Shown here piece by piece: positions 1 to 5,532 of a DNA stretch of 9,150 bases. The stretch's first letter is position 1, and every line of letters begins with the position of its first letter. The translations under genes were made by a program, and so were the position numbers. The stretch lies in the NCBI GenBank assembly GCA_023392185.1, contig JAEVZP010000046.1, forward strand, positions 1-9,150. Direction: 5' to 3'. This stretch comes from Bacteroidota bacterium (lineage in GTDB: Bacteria > Bacteroidota > Bacteroidia > Chitinophagales > Chitinophagaceae). Below the pieces are notes generated by a model, which was not told the DNA's origin, searched no databases, and worked only from the letters and a program-made list of their open reading frames with translations.

Positions 1-1128
1 GTTCAGGTCGTCGGCGGCGTAGTGGCGCTGGTGGGGCATGCGCAGGATGCGGCCTACCGTCTGGATACCGAAAGCCGGACTTTGCACCGAGCGGTAGCTT
101 ACCATCACGGCGGCGCGCGGGCAGTTCCAGCCCTGGGCAATGGCTTGTTTAAAAATCAAAACCTCCTGCAGGGCGTTGGGCTTTTCCAGCCCTTCCTTGT
201 CCTGCTCGCCGGAAAGCCACACGGCCAGCTTTCCGTTTTTCTGGCTGATGTTGTAGTCGTTTTCCAGCAGTGCCACCAGCGTGTCGCGAATGGTTTTGTC
301 TTCCTCACTCAGGCTGGCGTTTTCCGACGGCAACTGAATCAACAGCAAGGGGTTGATAACGCCTTCGCCTAGCTCCCGGGCATACAATGCTTTCAATTCG
401 TCTTTTTTGGCCATTGCTTTGCGCAACAGGTGCAGGTGCACATTGTCGCCGGCCTGCTCGGCAGCCCGCAGCCCCATGTTGAGCCGCACGCCTTTTTTAA
501 TCAGCTGCTCGTCGGTTACTTCCTGCCGCAGAATGCTGACGGTGCGGGGCGGACGGCTGCCCGGCGTGGCGGTTACCAGCACTTCCACTTTGGGGTCTAT
601 CAGCCTGCGCACGGCCACGGCCTGCGCGCCGGTAAAGGCAGAGAGGTGGGCCTCGTCTATCACCAGAATGATTTCGGTGCCGGCGGCGCGGGTGTTTTGC
701 AGCAGCGTTTCCAGATTGACGTTTTGTTCGTTGTCGCGCCGCCAGATTTTTTTAACGCTGTCCACCGAGCTCCAGTTCACGAAGAGCAGGTCTTTGGGTT
801 GCAGCTCCGGGTTGGCCCCAAGGCCCGAGAGGTTCAGGCAGCGCAGTTTGGAGGTATCGGCGTAGAGGTCGTGGAGGCTTTCAAAGCTTTGCAGGTGCAG
901 CGTGTTGGGCGCAAACCAAATCACGGCCACTTCGGCGGGCAGGCCGGGTTGCAGGGTCAGCTCGTCTATCAGGCGCTCCAGGTAGGCGGCCATCATCACT
1001 GTTTTGCCCGCGCCGGTAGGCGCTTCCAGCAGAATGGGAATCGACCGCTGCGGGGTGCGCAGGGCATCGTAGGTGTATTGCAGGAGGCGGTCAACGGCCT
1101 TTTCCTGAAATTTAAATAGCGGGTGCAT
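1..1128 (-). CDS. res: Type III restriction endonuclease Res subunit, N-terminal part (cut by window edge)
   Basis: This frame is open from the ATG at 1128-1126 to the left edge, giving 376 codons of the N-terminal half; the 3' end is outside the window. The translation begins MHPLFKFQEKAVDRLL. It shows the superfamily 2 helicase series: Walker A APTGAGKT at residues 36-43, DEAH at 158-161, TATP at 186-189, and motif VI QTVGRILR at 356-363. That order and spacing is typical of the Res (R) subunit of type III restriction enzymes, which hydrolyses ATP and cuts DNA near Mod-recognised sites once two inversely oriented sites are engaged. The nuclease domain (PD-(D/E)XK in this family) would lie beyond the edge and cannot be checked. 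The gene follows mod on the same strand after 238 bp of repeats, an unusually wide gap since mod and res often abut. No clear Shine-Dalgarno sequence precedes the ATG, only an A-rich stretch. The family call is secure; whether the gene is intact is unknown. Confidence 0.9.
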   Translation of the reverse strand, partial: MHPLFKFQEKAVDRLLQYTYDALRTPQRSIPILLEAPTGAGKTVMMAAYLERLIDELTLQPGLPAEVAVIWFAPNTLHLQSFESLHDLYADTSKLRCLNLSGLGANPELQPKDLLFVNWSSVDSVKKIWRRDNEQNVNLETLLQNTRAAGTEIILVIDEAHLSAFTGAQAVAVRRLIDPKVEVLVTATPGSRPPRTVSILRQEVTDEQLIKKGVRLNMGLRAAEQAGDNVHLHLLRKAMAKKDELKALYARELGEGVINPLLLIQLPSENASLSEEDKTIRDTLVALLENDYNISQKNGKLAVWLSGEQDKEGLEKPNALQEVLIFKQAIAQGWNCPRAAVMVSYRSVQSPAFGIQTVGRILRMPHQRHYAADDLN

Positions 1129-1149
1129 CAGTCTTTTTTTGTTCTCTGA

Positions 1150-1254
1150 GTTTTTTCGTCCTTCCGGTTTTTTGTCACCCCGGGTTTTTTGTCACCCCGG
1201 GTTTTTTGTCATTCCGGAACGGAATCTTGTCTTCCCGGTTTTTTGTCACCCCGG
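1150..1254. repeat. 17-bp tandem repeats in the mod-res spacer
   Basis: Four contiguous 17-bp units lie at 1150-1166, 1167-1183, 1184-1200 and 1201-1217, with a fifth at 1238-1254. The unit is GTTTTTTGTCACCCCGG; the second, third and fifth copies are identical, the fourth differs at two bases and the first is degenerate. On the mod/res strand the unit reads CCGGGGTGACAAAAAAC. It matches the terminus of the adjacent palindromic element at 1241-1330, so the array looks like amplified element ends. It ends 22 bp upstream of the res ATG and would lie in the res leader. Confidence 0.85.
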
Positions 1255-1330
1255 AACAGCCTGTCCCGCTGTAAAGCGGGAGGGTCTTTGTGGATTGGAG
1301 CCGCTAAGTTCCCCTTTGGGGATGACAAAA
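1241..1330. repeat. MITE-like palindromic element, intergenic copy (class A)
   Basis: This is a 90-bp element with imperfect terminal inverted repeats: TTTTGTCACCCC at the left end and GGGGATGACAAAA (reverse complement TTTTGTCATCCCC) at the right. An inner hairpin, TCCCGCTGTAAAGCGGGA, is seen at about 1264-1281. The right end, about 26 bases on the minus strand, is nearly identical to one end of the copy at 3128-3215 inside mod. No coding capacity is evident. GTCATCCC-type small repeats are common in Bacteroidota genomes (general knowledge); mobility is inferred from structure only. Confidence 0.7.
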
Positions 1331-1366
1331 GTTTGGGTCCGCACCCGGTCTTTTCAACACCGTTGC

Positions 1367-3499
1367 TCATAACCCCAGTTCGTTTTGCATAACAACATCT
1401 TCTGCCACCGCCTCTGCCTTTTTCTGATCCAGCTTCAGGGAGCGGAACGTAGCGCGGTAGGCGTTGTAAATGGCCTCCGGTAGCGGAATGGCTTCTACCC
1501 GGTCGGCCACCGGCGCAAAATCTTCCAGCAGCGTTTCCTTTTCCGGACTAAACGCGTAAAGCCGGACTGGCCCCTCCCCAACCCTCCCCGAAGGGGAGGG
1601 AGTTGAACGTTTTGGGTCCTCTCCCCCTTTTTCAAGCTTTGGGTTCTCTCCCCCTCCTTCGGAGGGGGCCGGGGGGAGGCCTGGCCCGCGGCCCGCTATC
1701 CACGCCGTCAACTGCGCCACGGTTTGGGCAAAACGGCGGCTGTAATAGACCACGGCCAGCACGCGCCCCGCCTCATTGGTAAACAGACGGCACTGCGCGG
1801 GGTTAAAACCCTCAGACCCGGTGATTTCGGTGTAGCAGTCTTCTTTGATGCAAAGCAGGTCGGTGGCGGCGGCGGTGAGGGCGCGCTTATTGGCCTCGGT
1901 TTTGGCGGCGGGCACAAAGGCGGTGCGGTAGTAGCGCAGGTTATTGCCCCCAAGCCCCGGCACGGCCACGCCCTTACTGTTGGTGTAGCCCTGAATCACA
2001 CGCTTGTTGCGCTCGTAGGTTACCTCCTCGCAGATATTGCTTTCGTTGTTGGTGACCAGAATACACTGCCGCGACCCGCCGTCCTCCGCATTGAGCTGCA
2101 TCGTAGCGTGAAGGGTGGTGCCGGAACCGGCAAAGAAGTCTAAAACAATGTAATTGCGGTCTGTTTTGGTAGAAAGTTTGAGAATTCGTGTTACCAACTC
2201 TAACGGCTTGGGATTGGTAAAGAGCTTCTCCCCCAGAATTAACTCAAGGAGTTGTGTCCCGTTGGTGGTTGTCTCAATATCGCTCCATATACTAATCGGT
2301 GTTGCGCCCCTCTGCTGAGCGAAATCCAGAAACCGTTTCAATTGTGGTTTTGTGTTCCCAGTTTTACCAAAAACTATTCTGTTATCATCATAAAGCCTTT
2401 CATATTCCTCTTTGGTTGTTCGCCAACATCGGCCTCTAGGTGGTAGATGTTCTTGGTTAGTGTTAGGATTTAGAATTGGGTATGTAAGATTTGGTCGTAC
2501 GTTCGGCGCATCAAAAGGGTCGGCTACCCAAGGTCCACGAGGGTCATTATCTAAATTTTCAAAGCGCTCAGATGAAATAGGTAAGCGGAAATTTTCTTTC
2601 CTCTGTAAAGTCATATCCCTTGCATATATCAATGTATAGTTGTGGTTTAAGGAAATGAATGTATCATTAGAGACGGACTTCCTTGATTGCCAGATAACAT
2701 CGGAAATAAAATTCTCTTCCCCAAACACCTCATCGCAGAGCAGTTTCAGTTGTGCTTGTTCGTTGTCGTCAATGGAGATAAAGATAACGCCGGTGTCTTT
2801 GAGGAGGCGGCGGGCCAGCAAAAGGCGTTTGTGCATAAAGCTGATCCACTTGGAGTGGCGGTAAGAGTCTTCGCGGTCCACAAACGAGTCGTTGTATTTA
2901 AAATCCTTGTTGCCGGTGTTGTAGGGCGGGTCAATGTAAATGACGTCCACCCGGCCTTCGTGGGTAAACGAAAGGGCGGTAAGGGCGTGCAGGTTGTCGC
3001 CTTCAATCAAGATGTGGTTGGGCGCGGCCCCATCCCTGGTCCTTTCCCGAAGGGGAAGGGTGACAGCTGCTGCATCTGCATTTTCCGGGCCTTTGTCATC
3101 CCCTTCTTTTTTGTCGCCTTCCGGGCCTTTTTCATCCCGGAACGGGGTCTGGGCGGTTTCCCCTCCTTGCGCAGCTTCTTGTGCGCTGTAAAGTTCCCCT
3201 TCGGGGATGACAAAAGACGCTGTGCTTTCCCGGGTATCACCTGGCATCTTGCCGGTTGCTTCTTTTGTCTCGCCTCCCCCTCCCTCGGAGGGGGCCGGGG
3301 GGCGGCTTATCCGCCGTTCCGGCACTTCCACCAGCACGGGCAACTCGGTGCGCAGCTGCGCTTCCACCGCTTCGGGCTTTTCTTCCCACACGATGCCGTA
3401 TTTTTTCTTTGTATTCAGCAGGTCTATCAGGGCGCTTTTCTCGTCGTGGGAAAGGCCTTCCAAGGATTTGAGCTTGGCAATCAGGTCTTTAGGATTCAT
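1367..3499 (-). CDS. mod: Type III site-specific DNA-methyltransferase (Mod), carrying in-frame repeat insertions
   Basis: This 710-residue protein is the modification and specificity subunit of a type III system. It should transfer a methyl group from S-adenosylmethionine to adenine-N6 on one strand of its site and guide Res. The N-terminal region (1-65) and the block after residue 158 (APNHILIEGDNLHAL) match the usual Mod layout. Catalytic motif IV DPPY is at 190-193 and the AdoMet-binding motif FFAGSGTT at 455-462, the beta-class order. The segment between them should hold target recognition and is AT-richer than its flanks. Two proline/glycine/charge-rich stretches, about 66-157 and 605-642, correspond to palindromic repeats at DNA level and look like insertions. 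I chose the ATG at 3499 because the frame extends upstream only to a TTG two codons earlier. The product starts MNPKDLIAKL. The frame is unbroken, so the protein may be functional; activity with these inserts is uncertain. Confidence 0.92.
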   Translation of the reverse strand: MNPKDLIAKLKSLEGLSHDEKSALIDLLNTKKKYGIVWEEKPEAVEAQLRTELPVLVEVPERRISRPPAPSEGGGGETKEATGKMPGDTRESTASFVIPEGELYSAQEAAQGGETAQTPFRDEKGPEGDKKEGDDKGPENADAAAVTLPLRERTRDGAAPNHILIEGDNLHALTALSFTHEGRVDVIYIDPPYNTGNKDFKYNDSFVDREDSYRHSKWISFMHKRLLLARRLLKDTGVIFISIDDNEQAQLKLLCDEVFGEENFISDVIWQSRKSVSNDTFISLNHNYTLIYARDMTLQRKENFRLPISSERFENLDNDPRGPWVADPFDAPNVRPNLTYPILNPNTNQEHLPPRGRCWRTTKEEYERLYDDNRIVFGKTGNTKPQLKRFLDFAQQRGATPISIWSDIETTTNGTQLLELILGEKLFTNPKPLELVTRILKLSTKTDRNYIVLDFFAGSGTTLHATMQLNAEDGGSRQCILVTNNESNICEEVTYERNKRVIQGYTNSKGVAVPGLGGNNLRYYRTAFVPAAKTEANKRALTAAATDLLCIKEDCYTEITGSEGFNPAQCRLFTNEAGRVLAVVYYSRRFAQTVAQLTAWIAGRGPGLPPAPSEGGGENPKLEKGGEDPKRSTPSPSGRVGEGPVRLYAFSPEKETLLEDFAPVADRVEAIPLPEAIYNAYRATFRSLKLDQKKAEAVAEDVVMQNELGL
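1574..1687. repeat. 114-bp palindromic element inserted in frame near the 3' end of mod (class B)
   Basis: Two GC-rich hairpins with GAA/TTC loops mark the ends: CCCTCCCC/GGGGAGGG at 1582-1600 and CCCCCTCC/GGAGGGGG at 1650-1668. The 7-mer CTGGCCC occurs at 1567-1573 and again at 1681-1687, exactly 114 bp apart (38 codons), which looks like a target-site duplication. Removing one copy plus the element would join WIAGRGP directly to VRLYAFSP. Inside, TTTGGGTYCTCTCCCCC is repeated at 1611-1627 and 1638-1654. The translated insert is LPPAPSEGGGENPKLEKGG-like, low in complexity. Confidence 0.75.
3026..3306. repeat. Composite palindromic insertion inside the 5' part of mod (class B split by class A)
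   Basis: The left end, 3026-3062 (GGCCCC..., hairpin CCTTTCCC/GGGGAAGG with loop GAA at 3041-3059), resembles the left arm of the element at 1574-1687. The right end, 3272-3306 (perfect hairpin CCCCCTCC/GGAGGGGG at 3276-3294, then CCGGGGGGCGG), resembles its right arm. The roughly 210 bp between them contain class A sequence. The whole encodes about residues 66-157 of Mod (RPPAPSEGGGG... to ...LPLRERTRDG) without a stop. The simplest reading is a class B element into which class A sequence later inserted or expanded; the order is inferred. Confidence 0.6.
3128..3215. repeat. MITE-like palindromic element, in-frame copy inside mod (class A)
   Basis: This 88-bp element has imperfect inverted ends, TTTTTCATCCCGG at 3128-3140 and GGGGATGACAAAA at 3203-3215. 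On the minus strand it starts TTTTGTCATCCCCGAAGGGG, almost the same as the intergenic copy at 1241-1330, and ends TTCCGGGATGAAAAA, against TTCCGGGGTGACAAAA there. It is translated as Mod residues 96-124, from FVIPEGELYS to TPFRDEK. The middle differs more between the two copies than the ends do. Confidence 0.65.
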
Positions 3500-3834
3500 G
3501 GGCAACAGCTAAGCTAAGGCGAAAAGGCAAAATGACAGCCTCCGGGTTTTTCAGATAGAAACCCGGGTGGTTTTAGATAGCGGCAAGGCAGCGATAAGGC
3601 AGAGACGAGGCATGCCTCCTTTCTACAGAGAGTGGTTTCAGATTCCGGGAAAGTCTTTATCGCCGGTGAACGTATAGGCCTCCTCTCTACAGGTAGCAGG
3701 TTTCCAGGCCCTAAGGAGACAGCACGCGGAGAGACCAACTTTCATCTGAAGTTGCTGTTTCTCCTTTCTTTAGGAATCTTTTTGCTTCCATAACACGCTC
3801 CCATTCCCCAAAACCTTCCTTTAACTTCCCACCC
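3500..3834. other. Divergent spacer between mod and ubiX
   Basis: These 335 bp hold no gene I can support. A perfect 8-bp hairpin, CCGGGTTT (3542-3549) and AAACCCGG (3559-3566) with a 9-nt loop, lies in what would be the mod leader. An imperfect repeat pair follows at 3614-3710. A 74-codon open frame at 3514-3738 on the minus strand has no protein-like features and is built from these repeats. The promoters of mod and ubiX should lie here, but I found no convincing TTTG / TAnnTTTG pair for either. Confidence 0.6.
3614..3710. repeat. Imperfect direct repeat pair, 64-bp period
   Basis: Copy 1 starts at 3614 (GCCTCCTTTCTACAGAGAG, then TGGTTTC) and copy 2 at 3678 (GCCTCCTCTCTACAGGTAG, then CAGGTTTC). 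The first roughly 28 bases match well and then diverge. The function is unknown; it may be a decayed repetitive element. Confidence 0.5.
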
Positions 3835-4401
3835 ATGAAACTTGCTCTTGCCATCACCGGCGCCAGTGGTTCTATTTATGCGCATCTCCTGCTGCAATCC
3901 TTGCGCCGCCTGCAGGAAGGGGGGCAGCTTTCCGAAGTGTCGGTTGTGTGGAGTGATACGGCCCGGCAGGTGTGGGCGGAAGAATTACCCGGCATGGAGC
4001 CGCAAGACGGCCCGCCTTTCCGGAAATTTGACCGCAAAGATTTCAACGCGCCCTTCGCCTCCGGCTCGGCGGGCTACGATGCGCTGATCATTTGCCCGTG
4101 CAGCACCGGCACGCTCGGTCGTATTGCCGCCGGGGTCAGCGGCGACCTCATCATCCGCGGCGCCGACGTGATGCTGAAAGAACGCAAAAAGCTGGTGCTC
4201 ATCGTGCGTGAAACGCCCTATAATCTGCTGCACCTGCGCGCCATGACGGCCATCACCGAAGCGGGCGGCATTATTTGTCCGGCTTCGCCTTCGTTTTATT
4301 CCCGGCCCCAAAATATGGAAGCCCTCGCCCTGACGGTGGTGCACCGCGCCCTGCAACTCTGCGGCCTCGATGCCGGTGGCTTTAAATGGGGCAGTGAATA
4401 A
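3835..4401 (+). CDS. ubiX: Flavin prenyltransferase UbiX
   Basis: This 188-residue cytoplasmic enzyme joins a dimethylallyl group to reduced FMN to make prenylated FMN, the cofactor of UbiD-type reversible decarboxylases. Sequence support is strong: the N-terminal flavin-binding strand-loop LAITGASGS (residues 5-13), the signature CPCSTGTLGRIAAGVSGDLI (88-107), RETP (125-128), and the C-terminal FYSRPQ (154-159), where family members carry active-site Tyr and Arg. The length is normal for the family. No ubiD homologue is in the window, so the decarboxylase served must be encoded elsewhere; in a menaquinone-using Bacteroidota it could act in quinone or aromatic-acid metabolism (inference). The ATG at 3835 opens the conserved domain directly. 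No Shine-Dalgarno sequence is visible, as is usual in this phylum. It is divergent from mod and unlikely to be functionally linked to it. Confidence 0.95.
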   Translation: MKLALAITGASGSIYAHLLLQSLRRLQEGGQLSEVSVVWSDTARQVWAEELPGMEPQDGPPFRKFDRKDFNAPFASGSAGYDALIICPCSTGTLGRIAAGVSGDLIIRGADVMLKERKKLVLIVRETPYNLLHLRAMTAITEAGGIICPASPSFYSRPQNMEALALTVVHRALQLCGLDAGGFKWGSE

Positions 4402-4733
4402 GGCGGCGTCTCTCAAAATAGTGTTGAAACGCCGTGTTAGCAGTGCTTCACCGCTTTTTCACGCGCCGGAACTGCTGCTGCGCATAGAAAAATGCAATCT
4501 TCTCCCACGCCCGCTGCCTGGCCATGCGCCGCCGTACAACGGCATCCCTCCTGATAGGTATCGGGAAAGCCCCTGCGGGATAAATCCTTTTTGTCCTGCT
4601 AACTGGTGTCTGACTCCTGACTTCTTTCCTCCTACAGTTGCTATTTGTATTCCCAATCCGTACATTTAGAGAGTCTGCCGGGGCGGTTTGGTTTGGAAGT
4701 CTGGATTATTTTAAAAAAATCTTTTCAGCGCGT
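4402..4733. other. Spacer between ubiX and the YkuK-type gene
   Basis: These 332 bp have no convincing gene. A weak terminator is possible just after ubiX (listed separately). An imperfect palindrome, CCTGATAGGTATCGGG, lies at about 4550-4565 and resembles GATAGCTATC-type repeats of Bacteroidota. A 25-codon minus-strand frame (4448-4525, MARQRAWEKIAFFYAQQQF...) looks slightly protein-like but has no support. A possible promoter for the next gene, GTTG at 4637-4640 then TACATTTA at 4661-4668 with 20 bp between, departs from consensus at each box. Confidence 0.5.
4439..4459 (+). terminator. Possible weak intrinsic terminator downstream of ubiX
   Basis: AGCAGTG and CACCGCT pair with one mismatch around a 3-nt loop, followed by a short T run at 4455-4459. 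It starts 38 bp after the ubiX stop. The stem is short, so this is tentative. Confidence 0.35.
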
Positions 4734-5207
4734 ATGCAGTGGCGAAAATACCGGGGCGAGCCGATACGGGTGCCCATACAGGAGGCGGTTTCCGAAACCA
4801 TCAAAAAGGAAAAGGAAGCCGGTTATAATTTAAAAGTTTGCATCGGCACCGACTCGATCGTGCGGGGTACTGAAACCGAATTTGCCACGGTCATTGTTTT
4901 TCTCCGGCAAGGCCAGGGCGGCTTTATGTATCTGAGCACCGAACGCAGCAGCCAGCCGCTTTCCCTGCGCGAGCGCATGATTACCGAAGTAGCCCGCAGC
5001 ATCGATATTGCCTACAAGCTCTGCGACCTGTTTTCGCAGGAAGGCATCGAGATGGAAGTCCACGCCGATATCAACGCCAATCCGCAATATCGCTCTCACG
5101 AAGCGTTTAGCGAGGCTATGGGCTATATCCTCGGCATGGGATTCACCTTCCGCGCCAAGCCGGATGCTTTCGCCTCCAGCTCCTGCGCCGACCGGGTCAT
5201 CCATTAA
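4734..5207 (+). CDS. YkuK-type RNase H-like protein (DUF458 family)
   Basis: The 157-residue product, MQWRKYRGEPIRVPI onward, matches the YkuK/DUF458 family, which is predicted to have an RNase H-like fold. Visible conserved features are KVCIGTDS (34-41) with the first acidic residue D40, FATVIVFLR (50-58), a central helix with RMITEVARSIDIAY (81-94), VHADIN (109-114) with D112, and the C-terminal GYILGMGFTFRAKPDAFASSSCAD (130-153), where D153 may complete an acidic cluster. No signal or membrane segment is seen. The biochemical role of the family is not established; nuclease activity is inferred from the fold. The frame extends upstream to 4638, but those 32 codons do not look conserved and lack the family's usual opening, so I start at the ATG at 4734. 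It stands alone, with spacers of more than 300 bp on both sides. Confidence 0.85.
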   Translation: MQWRKYRGEPIRVPIQEAVSETIKKEKEAGYNLKVCIGTDSIVRGTETEFATVIVFLRQGQGGFMYLSTERSSQPLSLRERMITEVARSIDIAYKLCDLFSQEGIEMEVHADINANPQYRSHEAFSEAMGYILGMGFTFRAKPDAFASSSCADRVIH

Positions 5208-5377
5208 GGCTGCTCCCACAACCCTGATTTTTCCGGAAACAGCGTTCTTTTTTTCCGGAAAACAGATGGTTTGTTGCCCCAAAAGGGCCTTTATAAAAAG
5301 CGGCGTTGCAAACAGTACGGGAATGTAAATCCGCTTTACAGGCTTTGCTTTTCAGTGGATTATGGGCAGATCCAGCC

Positions 5378-5443
5378 CACAGAGGTCACAAAGAAGACAC
5401 AGAGACCCACAAAGCCTTGAAGCAGGCTCCGGGGGCCTCTGTG
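5378..5443. repeat. Short palindromic element with CACAGAGG/CCTCTGTG ends
   Basis: Perfect 8-bp inverted ends, CACAGAGG (5378-5385) and CCTCTGTG (5436-5443), bound 66 bp that begin with CACAGAGGTCACAAAGAAGA-like, CACA-rich sequence. Similar 'cacagagg' repeats recur in many bacterial genomes (general knowledge). There is no coding capacity. Confidence 0.5.
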
Positions 5444-5486
5444 AACACCGCATGCTCTAATCGCTTTGAAAGAGACTCCTTATTTC

Positions 5487-5530
5487 GTCTTTCCTCTTTT
5501 GTCTTTCCTCTTTTGTCTTTTGTCTTTACC
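5487..5530. repeat. 14-bp tandem repeat just past the TPR gene stop
   Basis: GTCTTTCCTCTTTT is present at 5487-5500 and 5501-5514 exactly, followed by partial units GTCTTTT (5515-5521) and GTCTTTACC (5522-5530). It begins 3 bp after the stop of the minus-strand TPR gene, so the TPR transcript would carry a purine-only repeat (AAAAGAGGAAAGAC) at its 3' end. Confidence 0.7.
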
Positions 5531-5532
5531 GG

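Larger units (their letters stand above)
5208..5532. other. Convergent spacer between the YkuK-type and TPR genes
   Basis: These 325 bp contain no supported gene. TTTTCCGGAAA, or its near copy, occurs twice at about 5230-5261, forming a potential CCGGAAA/TTTCCGG hairpin (5233-5239 with 5252-5258). A small hairpin, TGTAAA/TTTACA, is at 5324-5340. Two repeats are listed separately. Because the flanking genes converge, terminators for both are expected here, but none has a strong stem followed by a U tract. Confidence 0.5.

Noticed and set aside
430..1119. A 229-codon plus-strand frame opposite res
   Set aside because: The minus strand encodes all expected helicase motifs in one frame; the plus frame shows no family features.
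1150..1254. The tandem array considered as a CRISPR
   Set aside because: Units are 17 bp and contiguous with no unique spacers, and no cas gene is present.
3500..3505. An upstream TTG as the mod start
   Set aside because: An ATG lies two codons downstream and starts the typical N-terminus (MNPKDLIAKL); a rare TTG start is not needed.
2687..3517. A 276-codon plus-strand frame opposite mod
   Set aside because: It lies antisense to conserved Mod catalytic sequence, and its apparent low-complexity blocks are the reverse of the palindromic elements.
3514..3738. A 74-codon minus-strand frame upstream of mod
   Set aside because: It is composed of repeat sequence, has no domain or plausible ribosome-binding site, and is probably non-coding.
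4638..4733. An N-terminal extension of the YkuK-type protein from the ATG at 4638
   Set aside because: The 32 added residues look unlike the family N-terminus and overlap the probable promoter region; the family start fits the ATG at 4734.
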